Under the pieces are notes generated by a model. It made no database searches, was not told the origin of the DNA, and saw only the letters and a list, made by a program, of their open reading frames with translations. The position numbers were made by a program, and so were the translations under genes. From Chlorogloea purpurea SAG 13.99 (GTDB lineage Bacteria > Cyanobacteriota > Cyanobacteriia > Cyanobacteriales > Microcystaceae), in the NCBI GenBank assembly GCA_016903695.1, contig JADQBB010000001.1, positions 186,001 to 250,000 on the forward strand: 64,000 nt of DNA, given 5' to 3'. Positions 9,586 through 18,718 of the stretch are shown here, piece after piece (within the stretch, counting starts at the first letter, position 1; each line of letters begins with the position of its first letter).

Positions 9586-9879
9586 TCAGGAAACCGTTTT
9601 ACGTTGTAATAGTAACTGGATAGCCAAGAGAATCAGCCCCACGGTAACGAAGGCGAAAATAAAAGTGCCAAGGGAGGCGAGTCCTAAAACGAGAGTGCGT
9701 ACCGCTGAAGATATTTTCAGGACGATGAGATTATCAGAAACGATCGGTTTGGTGGCGAAACTAACGGCGATGGCCGAAGTGAGAGAGTATAGAGCCGTGC
9801 CTAAGATAGCGGACATGATCGAACCGACTAGGCAGCGTAAGGGCGTAATTTTTTTATCTTGTTCTTGTGTGTCGGTCAT
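9586..9879 (-). CDS. DUF3082 family membrane protein
   Basis: This 97-residue protein has two hydrophobic segments (about 16-37 and 65-90) with a short loop between, and a cytoplasmic basic end. It matches my recollection of DUF3082, a cyanobacterial membrane family often found beside ispE. It lies 11 bases after ispE in the same direction, so it is probably the last gene of rsmA-ispE-DUF3082. No function is known. Confidence 0.75.
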   Translation of the reverse strand: MTDTQEQDKKITPLRCLVGSIMSAILGTALYSLTSAIAVSFATKPIVSDNLIVLKISSAVRTLVLGLASLGTFIFAFVTVGLILLAIQLLLQRKTVS

Positions 9880-9890
9880 AGATTTTTCCT

Positions 9891-10829
9891 TTAATTAACT
9901 ATAGTAATTCCCTGATTGGATAAATGGGTGAGCCAAAATTGCAGGTGGGGATCTTGTATCTGGTTTCGCACTTCCTCGATAATAGTTCGAGCTTGTTCTT
10001 CGGATTCGCAAAGAGTAAAAACCGTGGGGCCGGAACCGGACATCATCGAAGCAGTACCCCCCGCGCGTTTCAAACCCGAAAGTAAATTAGCCACTCGTGG
10101 ATATTCGGGTAAAACAACTTTTTCTAAGTCGTTATGTAATAACCCGGCGATACGAGCCAGATCTTTTTCAAAGATAGCATTTACCAGAGGAACCGAGTGA
10201 GCCGATTTAGGTTTGCCGGTTTCTGCAAAATTCTTATAAGTGTCACCGAATCGCTGGCGATAGGTTTGATAGGCCCAGGCGGTGGAGACGGCAAGATTAT
10301 CGTACTTGGCGAGGATAACCGGCACGGATTCCATCGGTGTAATCGGGGCTAATCGCTCTCCCCTGCCGGTGGCGATAACTGTACCGCCTTCGATACAAAA
10401 GGGAACATCCGAACCGAGACGAGCCCCTAAATCCCGTAATTGGGATTTGGTTAAACCTAAATTCCAGATTAAATCCAATCCTACCAACACCGCCGCCCCA
10501 TTGCTAGATCCGCCCGCTAATCCGGCGGCCACGGGAATATTTTTTTCTATGTCTATATCTACCCCCCCGAAGTTGGCGAAGTGTTGCGGGAATTGTGCCG
10601 CCATCAGTTCAGCGGCCCGGTAGGCGATATTAGTGTCGTCGGTGGGTACTTCTCTATGGGCGCAAGATAGCCGGAATCCTTCTAATCCGTTGGGGCGTAG
10701 GGTGAGACGATCGCTTAAAGCCACACTCTGTAGTATCATCACCAGTTCATGATAACCGTCGGGTCGATCGCCGATAATCTCTAAATCTAAATTTATTTTG
10801 GCGGGCGCGGATAGGGTATAGGTTTGCAT
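9891..10829 (-). CDS. ispE: 4-diphosphocytidyl-2-C-methylerythritol kinase
   Basis: This 312-residue GHMP kinase phosphorylates CDP-methylerythritol at the 2-hydroxyl, in the MEP route to isoprenoids (carotenoids, phytyl chains, quinones). The N-terminal APAKINLDLEI strand, the ATP-binding loop VAAGLAGGSSNGAA and the C-terminal SGSGPTVF motif are all present. It lies 22 bases after rsmA and 11 before the DUF3082 gene on the same strand. Another MEP-pathway gene, ispH, occurs at 49371-50564. Confidence 0.95.
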   Translation of the reverse strand: MQTYTLSAPAKINLDLEIIGDRPDGYHELVMILQSVALSDRLTLRPNGLEGFRLSCAHREVPTDDTNIAYRAAELMAAQFPQHFANFGGVDIDIEKNIPVAAGLAGGSSNGAAVLVGLDLIWNLGLTKSQLRDLGARLGSDVPFCIEGGTVIATGRGERLAPITPMESVPVILAKYDNLAVSTAWAYQTYRQRFGDTYKNFAETGKPKSAHSVPLVNAIFEKDLARIAGLLHNDLEKVVLPEYPRVANLLSGLKRAGGTASMMSGSGPTVFTLCESEEQARTIIEEVRNQIQDPHLQFWLTHLSNQGITIVN

Positions 10830-10851
10830 AAGTAGAAAGCGGAAGGCGTAG

Positions 10852-11667
10852 TTACTCGGTTATTTGATGACAGAGGTCGATCCATTGATCTAAACTCAAA
10901 TCTTCGGCGCGACTGAGGGGATTTATGTTTAATTGTTCCAGTATTTGACTCAGTTTTTCGGGGTCTACCTGGCTTTTCAAATTATTTCGTAACATTTTCC
11001 GGCGACTAGCGAAACCGAGATCGATCAGTGTGTTTAATTTTTTCGGATTCGGTAGGGGTTTCGGGTACGTGCGGGGGGTAAGTCTCACTACCGCCGAATC
11101 CACTTCCGGCGGCGGCGAAAATGCCCGACTCGATACGTCACATATCCACTCGACGGCGGCTAAATATTGAATGCGTATCGATAGGGCCCCGTAGGCTTTT
11201 GTGGAGGGAATAGCACATAGTCTCCCTGCTACTTCTTTTTGAATCAATAAGACGATCGATTCGTAAGTGGTTCGTTGCGGTTGGACGATCGATCCTAATA
11301 GTTTCTCCAGTATAGGACTGGTGATATTGTAGGGAATATTAGCCACCACCTTATTCAACGGTCGGAAGGCGGGGAACTTCTCTAAGCATTGTTCTAGATC
11401 CAGAGTTAAAAAGTCTCCTTGAAGTAGGAGAAAGTTAGATTTTTTACCGAGACTCCTAGCTAGACGCTCGCATAAGTCCCTATCTATCTCTACCGCCGTC
11501 ACTCCTTCGCTACATTCCAGTAATCGCTTGGTGAGTATTCCCGTGCCGGGGCCGATTTCTAAAATTCGATCGTTTTTCTCGATCCGGGCTGCGTCTACAA
11601 TTTGTTCTAAGACGATTTCACTTTTTAGCCAATGTTGTCCGAAATGTTTACGCGGGCGAATAGTCAT
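10852..11667 (-). CDS. rsmA: 16S rRNA adenine dimethyltransferase RsmA (KsgA)
   Basis: This 271-residue enzyme dimethylates two adjacent adenosines in the 3' hairpin of 16S rRNA during small-subunit maturation. The opening RPRKHFGQHWL, the AdoMet-binding ILEIGPGTGILT and the catalytic NIPYNITSP motif mark the family. The C-terminal helical domain carries FASRRKMLRNNL. It heads the rsmA-ispE-DUF3082 operon. The upstream gap holds a short GGGAGTC-type repeat at about 11675-11692. Confidence 0.95.
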   Translation of the reverse strand: MTIRPRKHFGQHWLKSEIVLEQIVDAARIEKNDRILEIGPGTGILTKRLLECSEGVTAVEIDRDLCERLARSLGKKSNFLLLQGDFLTLDLEQCLEKFPAFRPLNKVVANIPYNITSPILEKLLGSIVQPQRTTYESIVLLIQKEVAGRLCAIPSTKAYGALSIRIQYLAAVEWICDVSSRAFSPPPEVDSAVVRLTPRTYPKPLPNPKKLNTLIDLGFASRRKMLRNNLKSQVDPEKLSQILEQLNINPLSRAEDLSLDQWIDLCHQITE

Positions 11668-11799
11668 GATGGGTGGGAGTCGGGAGTCGGGGCATCGATT
11701 TAAAGTCCTTTTAAAGTTTATCTCTTAAACACCGTCCACAATTAAATCACCCCTCCGGCTGCTTCCCTAATTTATAAATTTATATTAAGCTTTAAAATA

Positions 11800-11811
11800 A
11801 CGGACGTTCGA
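11800..11811. promoter_or_regulatory. Possible TetR operator upstream of devBCA operon
   Basis: CGGACGTTCG at 11801-11810 is a near-palindrome (one mismatched pair) in the short leader before the TetR gene. Such a site would suit autoregulation by the adjacent TetR protein. This is a guess from position and symmetry only. Confidence 0.25.
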
Positions 11812-11838
11812 TATAAAAAACCCCCTCAGATCTAAACT

Positions 11839-12420
11839 ATGCCAAAGATAGTGGACGTAGAACAGTATAAAAAAGAGTTATTAGATAAATGCTTCGACTT
11901 ATTCACTGAAAAAGGTTACGCGGCCTTAACGACGAGGGAATTAGCCCAAGAATTAGGGGTGTCCACGGGGACGCTGTATCATTATTTCGCCAACAAAGCC
12001 GATCTATTCGAGCAATTGGTAGAGCATATCTGTCAGCAGGACGTGTTAATGGCGAAAGCCAAGATAGAAGGAGTAGACACGTTACCCGCTAAATTAGGGG
12101 CGCTGGGAGAGTTTTTGAGCAGTCACGACGACAAGTGTATCAAGCAGTTGTTTCTGTGGATCGAATACAGCCAACAACAGGACGCAGAAGAATTAAAAGT
12201 CAGTCGGTTTTTCGAGAAAGTGGACGAGAAATACTTACAGGCACTGATGGAGATCATGAATATACAAGACCGATCTTTAGCTTGGATAGTTCTCAATTTT
12301 ATCAATGGCATCATGCTAGAGAAAATGTGGGGTAACGACAAAATCTCTATTCCCGAACAGATGCGATTACTGGGAGAAATAATAAATACCTATATAGAAC
12401 ATCAACACTGTAGGAACTGA
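11839..12420 (+). CDS. TetR-family transcriptional regulator
   Basis: This 193-residue regulator has an N-terminal helix-turn-helix (about 25-50, RELAQELGVSTGTLYHYF), followed by a helical ligand-binding domain. It lies 5 bases before devB and leads the TetR-devB-devC-devA operon, so it probably represses the exporter and itself until an exported compound binds. The inducer is unknown. The start follows a short AT-rich leader. Confidence 0.9.
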   Translation: MPKIVDVEQYKKELLDKCFDLFTEKGYAALTTRELAQELGVSTGTLYHYFANKADLFEQLVEHICQQDVLMAKAKIEGVDTLPAKLGALGEFLSSHDDKCIKQLFLWIEYSQQQDAEELKVSRFFEKVDEKYLQALMEIMNIQDRSLAWIVLNFINGIMLEKMWGNDKISIPEQMRLLGEIINTYIEHQHCRN

Positions 12421-12425
12421 AAACT

Positions 12426-13706
12426 ATGGCATTTAAAACCTTTAAAACCAATAACAATTTAATTTACGGCTTGATCATCGGTGGCGTTTTATTAATGGGA
12501 ACTACGGTTTACTATACGATTTCCCAATTCGGTAAAACTCAACCCAAACCCGTAGCGAGTCCCGTACAGACGACCGTTAATAAAATTACCGCCCTGGGGA
12601 GAATACAGCCGAGAAGCGAGGTGATAAGTTTATACGCGCCGCTGAATTTGAGTAACGATCGTATCGCTCAACTATTAGTGGACGAAGGCGATAAAGTCCA
12701 AAAAGGTCAAGTAATCGCCGTCTTAGATAGTAGGGATAGATTAGCCGATGCTCTCAAACAAGCGCAAGAAGAAGTGAGGATAGCCGAGGCGAAGCTGGCA
12801 CAGGTGCGGGCGGGAGCGAAAACGGGGGAGATCGACGCTCAACAGGCGACGGTGAGGAAAATACAAGCTCAATTGCAGGGGGATAGGGCGAGTCAAGGGG
12901 CCACTATCAGTAGATTGGAGGCGCAATTAGAAGGGGATAGGGCAGCGCAACGGGCGACGATCAATAAATTGAACGCTGAATATTTAAACGCTCAATCCGA
13001 GTTCGATAGATACGAGAAATTATATAAAGACGGGGCGATTTCCGCGTCTAATTATGACGCTAAACGTTTGAGCTTAGATACCAGCCGTCAACAGTTAGAA
13101 GAGGCGCGAGTTACTTTAGATAGAATCGAACGCACCGGCGAACAACAATTAAAAGAGGCCCGCACTAATTTACAGAGGATCGAAAGCACCGGTAGTCAAC
13201 AGATCAGCGAGGCCAGTTCGACTTTAAGTCAGATAGCCGAAGTGAGAACCGTGGATGTACAGGCGGCGCAAGCGGAGATAAATTCGGCAAAAGTGGCGGT
13301 ACAGAAAGCGCAAACGGAGTTGGCTCAAGCTTATATTAAAGCCCCCATCGGCGGACAGATAATTACAGTCCACAGCAGACCAGGGGAGAAAATTAGCGAC
13401 CAGGGCATAGTTAATATCGCTCAGACCCAGCAGATGGAAGTGATAGCGGAAATCTATCAAAATGACATCGCTAAAATCAAGAAGGGTCAGAAAGCAACCA
13501 TCACCGGCGATTCATTCGCGGGGAAGGTTGAAGGAGAGGTGCGATTGATCGGCTTGGAAGTGAATCAACAGAAAGTATTCAGTAATCAGCCGGGGGAGAA
13601 TCTCGATCGCAAGATCATCGAGGTGAAGATCGCTCTCGATCCAGAAAACAGTCAGAAAGTCGCCGGTTTAACTAATTCACAAGTCACCGTCAGTATAGTA
13701 CCCTAA
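12426..13706 (+). CDS. devB: DevB-like membrane fusion protein of ABC exporter
   Basis: This 426-residue HlyD-family periplasmic adaptor has one membrane anchor (about 14-33), a lipoyl-like half-motif (DEGDKVQKGQVIAVLD, about 78-93), a long coiled-coil hairpin (about 100-300), the second half-motif around YIKAPIGG and a beta-barrel end. The hairpin contains internal repeats, such as QLQGDRASQGAT beside QLEGDRAAQRAT and two DRIER/QRIES units, so its length has grown by duplication. In Anabaena the DevBCA pump exports heterocyst glycolipid with TolC; in unicellular species the cargo is unknown. The next gene, devC, starts 3 bases later. Confidence 0.92.
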   Translation: MAFKTFKTNNNLIYGLIIGGVLLMGTTVYYTISQFGKTQPKPVASPVQTTVNKITALGRIQPRSEVISLYAPLNLSNDRIAQLLVDEGDKVQKGQVIAVLDSRDRLADALKQAQEEVRIAEAKLAQVRAGAKTGEIDAQQATVRKIQAQLQGDRASQGATISRLEAQLEGDRAAQRATINKLNAEYLNAQSEFDRYEKLYKDGAISASNYDAKRLSLDTSRQQLEEARVTLDRIERTGEQQLKEARTNLQRIESTGSQQISEASSTLSQIAEVRTVDVQAAQAEINSAKVAVQKAQTELAQAYIKAPIGGQIITVHSRPGEKISDQGIVNIAQTQQMEVIAEIYQNDIAKIKKGQKATITGDSFAGKVEGEVRLIGLEVNQQKVFSNQPGENLDRKIIEVKIALDPENSQKVAGLTNSQVTVSIVP

Positions 13707-13709
13707 CCT

Positions 13710-14882
13710 ATGAAATTGCCGCAATTCTTGAGAAAAACCCCCCTCGCCTGGCTACAGATTACCAGAGAGAAAACCCGACTTTTGGTAGCTTTAGCCGGTA
13801 TCGGCTTCGCTGACCTATTGATGTTCACCCAACTGGGTTTCAAAAATGGTTTGTACGATGCTTCGGTGAAACCTCATTATGTTCTGGATACGGATTTAGT
13901 TTTAATCAATCCCCAATTTGAGACTTTATTTTCTGTGAAAGACTTTTCCCGCGCGCAAATGTATCAGGCCGCGGGAGTCGAGGGAGTGAAATCGGTCAAC
14001 GCGGTTTATATCAATATGGCCCAGTGGCGAAATCCTGAGACGAATATGGAGAGAACTATTCTCCTGTTCGCTTTTGATCCCACTAAACCCGTGTTTACAC
14101 TTCCTGAGGTCAATCGACATCTAGGCGATTTAAAAATGTTGAATCGGGTGTTGTACGACCAAGCGGGAAGGACGGAATTCGGCCCCATAGCCAAATTATT
14201 AGAAAGCGGTAAACCCGTCAACGTGCAATTAAGTAAAAAAGAAGTCCAAGTGACGGCGGTCTTCACTCTCGGCGCTTCTTTCGCCGCCGATGGTAATGCG
14301 ATTACTAGCGATTCTACTTTCTTCCGTATATTCGACGATCGACAACCGGACAGAGTAGATTTAGCTTTAATCAAAGTAAAACCGGGGGCGAATATTCAAG
14401 ATGTTAGAAACCGTATTCAGCACATATTACCGAAGGATCAAATAATAGTTTTAACCTTGGAGGAATTCGCCGCTAGGGAAAAAAACTATTGGGCTAATAG
14501 TACCGCAATCGGTTTTATTTTCGGTTTGGGTACTGCCGTAGGTTTTATAGTCGGTATCGTTATCGTTTATCAGATTCTCTATTCCGATGTTTCCGATCAC
14601 TTGCCCGAATACGCCACTTTAAAAGCCATGGGTTACGGAGATTTTTACCTAGTGAAAGTGTTAATGCAGGAGGCTCTAATATTAGCGGTTCTCGGATATA
14701 TTCCCGGTTTCATCGTGTCTCTGGGATTGTATCATATGGCGGCTGGGGCCACCTTACTACCGATCGCTATGACCGGTCAAAGAGCTATTAACGTAATGAT
14801 CCTAACTATTATCATGTGTACCGCTTCTGGACTCGTGGCCATGCGCCGATTAACGAATGCTGACCCCGCCGATATTTTCTAA
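13710..14882 (+). CDS. devC: DevC-like ABC exporter permease
   Basis: This 390-residue MacB/FtsX-type permease has an N-terminal membrane segment (about 23-42), a large extracytoplasmic domain (about 45-265), then three C-terminal membrane segments around 268-290, 320-345 and 350-375. It ends in ADPADIF. It works with DevB and DevA as an ATP-driven exporter. The tight spacing to both neighbours supports one transcript. Confidence 0.92.
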   Translation: MKLPQFLRKTPLAWLQITREKTRLLVALAGIGFADLLMFTQLGFKNGLYDASVKPHYVLDTDLVLINPQFETLFSVKDFSRAQMYQAAGVEGVKSVNAVYINMAQWRNPETNMERTILLFAFDPTKPVFTLPEVNRHLGDLKMLNRVLYDQAGRTEFGPIAKLLESGKPVNVQLSKKEVQVTAVFTLGASFAADGNAITSDSTFFRIFDDRQPDRVDLALIKVKPGANIQDVRNRIQHILPKDQIIVLTLEEFAAREKNYWANSTAIGFIFGLGTAVGFIVGIVIVYQILYSDVSDHLPEYATLKAMGYGDFYLVKVLMQEALILAVLGYIPGFIVSLGLYHMAAGATLLPIAMTGQRAINVMILTIIMCTASGLVAMRRLTNADPADIF

Positions 14883-14900
14883 ATTATATAACTTAAAAAT

Positions 14901-15611
14901 ATGCAAACAGTCAATTCATCCACAGCAACTGGTATCTTAACAGATTTAGTTATTTCCGTCAGGGATCTAAATTATTATTTCGGTAAAGGCGAGTTAAGAA
15001 AACAGGCTCTTTACGAGATTAATTTGGATATAAAATCGGGAGAAATCGTGATCATGACAGGGCCATCCGGGTCAGGAAAAACTACTTTACTGAGTTTGTT
15101 AGGAGGATTAAGATCCGTCCAAGAAGGTAGTTTAAAAATATTAGATCAAGAGATGCTGGGGGTGGGTAAAAAGAAAATGCTGGAGATTCGTAGTCAGATC
15201 GGCTATATATTTCAAGCACATAATTTACTAACATTTCTCACGGCTAAACAAAATGTCAAGATGTCACTAGAATTACATCGAGAGTATTTAGAAAAAGATA
15301 TGAACGCAATTGCCACAGAGATGTTAGAAGCAGTGGGATTGGGTGATCGCGTGGATTATTATCCCCACGATCTATCGGGGGGACAAAAACAAAGGGTAGC
15401 GATCGCTCGCGCTTTAGTAAGTCGCCCCAAATTGGTATTGGCCGATGAGCCTACCGCCGCATTAGATAAACAATCGGGGCGGGATGTGGTGAATATAATG
15501 CAGGGATTAGCCCGGGAACAAGGCTGCACGATCCTGATGGTGACTCACGATAACAGGATTTTGGATGTGGCTGATCGGATTATCAATATGGAAGACGGCC
15601 GCCTTACTTAA
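14901..15611 (+). CDS. devA: DevA-like ABC exporter ATPase
   Basis: This 236-residue nucleotide-binding subunit has Walker A GPSGSGKTT (about 54-62), signature LSGGQKQR, Walker B LVLADEPTAAL and the switch His in MVTHD. It belongs to the LolD/MacB-type subfamily. It starts 18 bases after devC and is the last gene of the exporter operon. Confidence 0.95.
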   Translation: MQTVNSSTATGILTDLVISVRDLNYYFGKGELRKQALYEINLDIKSGEIVIMTGPSGSGKTTLLSLLGGLRSVQEGSLKILDQEMLGVGKKKMLEIRSQIGYIFQAHNLLTFLTAKQNVKMSLELHREYLEKDMNAIATEMLEAVGLGDRVDYYPHDLSGGQKQRVAIARALVSRPKLVLADEPTAALDKQSGRDVVNIMQGLAREQGCTILMVTHDNRILDVADRIINMEDGRLT

Positions 15612-15657
15612 TTCCTCACGCTGATATACTTTTAGATGTTATCGGTTGAGGCTAGGT

Positions 15658-16599
15658 ATGAGAGTTTTAGTCATGGGGGGTACTCGCTTTATCGGCGTAT
15701 ATCTCACTAAAATTTTAGCGAGTCAAGGTCACGAGGTGGTTTTGTTCAATCGGGGCAATAAACCCGCGCCAGTAGAAGGGGTAAAAGTTATTAAAGGCGA
15801 TCGAACAGACCCGGATGCCTTAAAAGAGGCGTTACAGTCGGAACATTTCGACGCGATCTTTGACAATAACGGGCGGGAGTTAGAAGATACTAGACCCCTG
15901 GTGGAAATTTTCGCGCATAAAGTAAAGCACTTCGTGTATGTTAGTTCCGCAGGCGTGTATTTAGCCTCGGAACAAATGCCCCATGTAGAGGGGGACGCGG
16001 TAGACCCGAAAAGCCGTCATAAAGGCAAACACGAAACGGAAGCCTATATAGCGGGGTCGGGGATTCCCTGGACTTCCATACGTCCGGTTTATATTTACGG
16101 GCCGCAGAATTATAACGATTTAGAGGCGTGGTTTTTCGATCGGATCGTCAGAAATCGTCCCCTACCTATACCAGGTAACGGCTTACACTTCACCCAATTC
16201 GGCCACGTACAGGATCTGGCGACGGCGATGGCCGCGGTATTGGGGAACGAGAAAGCGATCGGTCAGATCTATAATATTTCCGGTGACAGGTACGTGACTT
16301 TCAAAGGATTGGCTCAAGCTTGCGCCGCGGCGGCGGGAAAAGATGCCGGTCAATTGCAATTGGTTTACTACAATCCCAAAGAATTTGACTTCGGTAAGAA
16401 GAAGGCTTTTCCCTTAAGAGTCCAGCATTTTTTCACCGATATTCATAAAGCAAAAAATGAGTTGAATTGGCAGAATCAATATGATTTAGTAAGTGGATTA
16501 AAAGATTCTTTCGACCATGATTATATGAGGGGCGATCGTCCCAATGGTGAGATAGATTTTTCTGTCGATGATGAAATTTTAGTGAGAAGTGATAAATAA
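15658..16599 (+). CDS. NAD-dependent epimerase/dehydratase, CSP41-like
   Basis: This is a 313-residue short-chain dehydrogenase-fold protein. The nucleotide-binding loop is MGGTRFIGVYL right at the N-terminus. It resembles the chloroplast stem-loop-binding CSP41 proteins, which act in RNA stability and have lost classic epimerase activity. The catalytic region reads VYVSSAGVYL, without a clear YxxxK nearby, which fits that non-enzymatic group. I chose ATG 15658 over a TTG 12 bases upstream, because the Rossmann strand starts immediately. It lies 46 bases after devA and may be read separately. Confidence 0.8.
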   Translation: MRVLVMGGTRFIGVYLTKILASQGHEVVLFNRGNKPAPVEGVKVIKGDRTDPDALKEALQSEHFDAIFDNNGRELEDTRPLVEIFAHKVKHFVYVSSAGVYLASEQMPHVEGDAVDPKSRHKGKHETEAYIAGSGIPWTSIRPVYIYGPQNYNDLEAWFFDRIVRNRPLPIPGNGLHFTQFGHVQDLATAMAAVLGNEKAIGQIYNISGDRYVTFKGLAQACAAAAGKDAGQLQLVYYNPKEFDFGKKKAFPLRVQHFFTDIHKAKNELNWQNQYDLVSGLKDSFDHDYMRGDRPNGEIDFSVDDEILVRSDK

Positions 16600-16630
16600 G
16601 TATTGAGTAGTGAGTTATGGCTATTAGGTT

Positions 16631-16654
16631 CTCTCTACTCCCTACTCTCTACTC
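16631..16654. repeat. Short ACTCCCT-type repeat tract
   Basis: Alternating CTCTCTACTC and CCTACTCTCT words lie between the converging CSP41-like and Uma2 genes. Related GGGAGT/ACTCCC tracts occur near 11675 and at 55231-55305, so this is a dispersed repeat family of the genome. Confidence 0.55.
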
Positions 16655-17335
16655 GGAAGTTAAATCCCCGAATTGTTGCCGATACCGCTCCAATATTTGG
16701 GCTTGATAGGACAGAATTTCTTCGGGGGTTCGATAAGATTGCGCGGCAGCATCGAACCAGAACAGCAGTTCTCGATCCAACCCGCCAAAATTGCCCCTCT
16801 TTCTGCCTATACCTAAGCCAATTTCCGGCATCCAATAAGGTTCACCGATCTGCAACTCGTATCCACCATCAATTAACTTGTAAATCTCGAAAGGTTGATG
16901 TCTATCCCTGAGCCAAAACAGGGGATTATAAATTACATAATAAAGAACTCCCAGTCGGGCGTAAATTTCTAATTTTTCCTCGTATTCTCCCCCCGGAGTT
17001 AAAGAAACCACTTCTAAAGTCAATAGGGGGGCGATATAATTTTCTTCCCAGATAACATAACTTTTGCGATAGGTTTGTCCCTCTTTCCTTCGCGGTACGT
17101 TCAAACTCAGGAAACCGTCGGGAACAACGGGGACTAAAGGAGTTTTTCCAGTGGTATGATACACCGCCATATCAGCTCCGAAAAACCAATCTTGTCGCTC
17201 TTGCCAGATGAACTCTAACAGAAATAAAAGGAAATTGGGAATATAATTTTGTAACTCGTTATCCACGGGAGTATCGTCGGAACAAGGTAAAGTTTCACTG
17301 CTGGGTAAATTGATATGTTCTTCAGATTGCAGCAT
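16649..17335 (-). CDS. Uma2 family (DUF820) protein
   Basis: This 228-residue protein belongs to the Uma2/DUF820 family, a PD-(D/E)XK nuclease-like fold that is very abundant in cyanobacteria. Motifs are VPDGFLSL (about 74-81) and LTLEVVSLTPGGEYEEKLEIY, with the Glu and Lys of the presumed metal site, then YARLGVLYYVIYNP. A C-terminal extension of about 60 residues follows. Its start overlaps the stop of the gene at 17322 by 14 bases, so the two are probably translated from one message. Whether it cuts DNA is not known. Confidence 0.82.
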   Translation of the reverse strand: MLQSEEHINLPSSETLPCSDDTPVDNELQNYIPNFLLFLLEFIWQERQDWFFGADMAVYHTTGKTPLVPVVPDGFLSLNVPRRKEGQTYRKSYVIWEENYIAPLLTLEVVSLTPGGEYEEKLEIYARLGVLYYVIYNPLFWLRDRHQPFEIYKLIDGGYELQIGEPYWMPEIGLGIGRKRGNFGGLDRELLFWFDAAAQSYRTPEEILSYQAQILERYRQQFGDLTSE

Positions 17336-18242
17336 CTTTCTTTCTCTCGATGATAACTATATCGTTTCCTACCACGGGATTTCTGGCGATCAATTTGCCA
17401 TCTGTATTTATTATGTCCAGTTTACGAAAATCCAGTCTTTGAGAGCGTTGCCAGAGGGAACCTGCCAGCTTATCCTGACGGGAAGGACTCAGGGCGTACC
17501 AATTATCGCTGACGATAACTTCGAGGCGACTGCCGGAAAAGTCCGCTTCTACTCTAGAAATGGTGTCTTCTGAATAGTCACTACTCAAGTCGTTCAGTTC
17601 GGATTGTATCGCAGCTACTAAACTTTGTTCGGGTGTTAATTTCGGTGTCGGGGTGATGACGGGTAAGGGTTGGGGGACAGATGGGGCTTTTAATTCCGGG
17701 GGAGTGGCGATGATTTCGGGTTCGGTTCGGTTGATACTGATGGTTTCGGGCGGATTCTGGACTATTTCCGGTGAGTTTTTCGGTATCAAGAGGACGGATG
17801 TTAATAAGACGGCTACTAATGAGCCTGTTAATAGGGCGGTGAGTAGCGCGTCCGATAGTTTATTCCCTAAACTCTGGGGTAGGATCGATCGCACGGTATT
17901 TAAAACTTTATCCCAAGAGTTTTCGACTTTTTCCAAACTGGGCAACATTTCATCGATGACGGGGACTTTTTCTACTACTGGTTGACTTAGTTCGTCTACA
18001 GGCGCGGGCGTGATGATTTCCGTTACTGTTTCCGGCTTCGTGACGATCGATCTGTTCAGTTGTTCTGTAGTGAGAGTTAATCGATCGATCAAGGTTCGGG
18101 TTCGCGAATCCACGGGGCCATCTGTGTTAAGTTGGGAGAGGAGCGATTGTAATTGAGCGATCGTTGTCTCGATCGAGCCGATAACTTGTTCACGAGTTAA
18201 TGTTTCCCTGTCTCTTGGTTGTTCTGGTTGTGATGGTGTCAT
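17322..18242 (-). CDS. Hypothetical single-pass membrane protein
   Basis: I do not recognise this protein of about 306 residues. From ATG 18242 it starts MTPSQPEQP; a further ATG at 18284 would add 14 residues. The N-terminal part (about 15-60) is a helical segment rich in Gln and Leu. One membrane segment lies near 140-165. A Pro-rich linker (about 175-215, with VPQPLPVITPTP) leads to a compact C-terminal alpha/beta domain of about 85 residues, ending IVIIERKKD. The topology suggests a cytoplasmic N-terminus and a periplasmic C-terminal domain. It diverges from the lipoprotein gene at 18233, and their starts overlap. Confidence 0.7.
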   Translation of the reverse strand: MTPSQPEQPRDRETLTREQVIGSIETTIAQLQSLLSQLNTDGPVDSRTRTLIDRLTLTTEQLNRSIVTKPETVTEIITPAPVDELSQPVVEKVPVIDEMLPSLEKVENSWDKVLNTVRSILPQSLGNKLSDALLTALLTGSLVAVLLTSVLLIPKNSPEIVQNPPETISINRTEPEIIATPPELKAPSVPQPLPVITPTPKLTPEQSLVAAIQSELNDLSSDYSEDTISRVEADFSGSRLEVIVSDNWYALSPSRQDKLAGSLWQRSQRLDFRKLDIINTDGKLIARNPVVGNDIVIIERKKDAAI

Positions 18243-18682
18243 TGCTGATCCTGTTTTTCCGTCGTTTGTTGCCCGTTGTGGCAAGTATTTTCATCTTACT
18301 ACTGCCTGCCTGTGCCGCTTCTACACCGCCCAGGGAATTCTCGCCGGGGGGGGCGATCGTACAGAAGGCCATTCTCTTACAATTACAACAAACTCAGTCC
18401 GCCCTCGGTGATTCTCTCCAAGTCAAAAAGCCGGGAGTGAGTATTAAAGATATTAAAGTCAAGAGTCTTGATCCGGTTTACGTATCTCGTCTGGCCGCCT
18501 ATCACTTACAGGGTACGTATAAGCTGACTATAAAACCCGACAGCCAACCCTCCACCCAACAGGTGAACGAATTCGATTTGTATCTACAGCGTCAGATCGA
18601 GGGTAAATCCTGGCGTTTACTGAAACGGGAAGTAAATCCTGCCGATTCTCCCGAACAGTGGAAAAGTTATCTGGTGAATTGA
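18233..18682 (+). CDS. Putative lipoprotein, unknown function
   Basis: This protein of about 149 residues begins with a hydrophobic signal ending LLLPACAAS, a plausible lipobox with Cys near residue 28. The rest is a small alpha/beta domain of about 115 residues (IKVKSLDPVYVSRLAAYHLQ, then a strand-rich end). I do not recognise the family. The start is uncertain: ATG 18233, a TTG at 18200, or later non-ATG codons are possible. ATG 18233 makes the coding region overlap the 5' end of the divergent gene by 10 bases. Confidence 0.65.
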   Translation: MVSLLILFFRRLLPVVASIFILLLPACAASTPPREFSPGGAIVQKAILLQLQQTQSALGDSLQVKKPGVSIKDIKVKSLDPVYVSRLAAYHLQGTYKLTIKPDSQPSTQQVNEFDLYLQRQIEGKSWRLLKREVNPADSPEQWKSYLVN

Positions 18683-18718
18683 AGATATAATGACGGTGAT
18701 CTTACCCGACCCAACATT

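Noticed and set aside
16603-16911. 102-codon frame after the CSP41-like gene
   Set aside because: It is antisense to the Uma2 gene and includes repeat tract.
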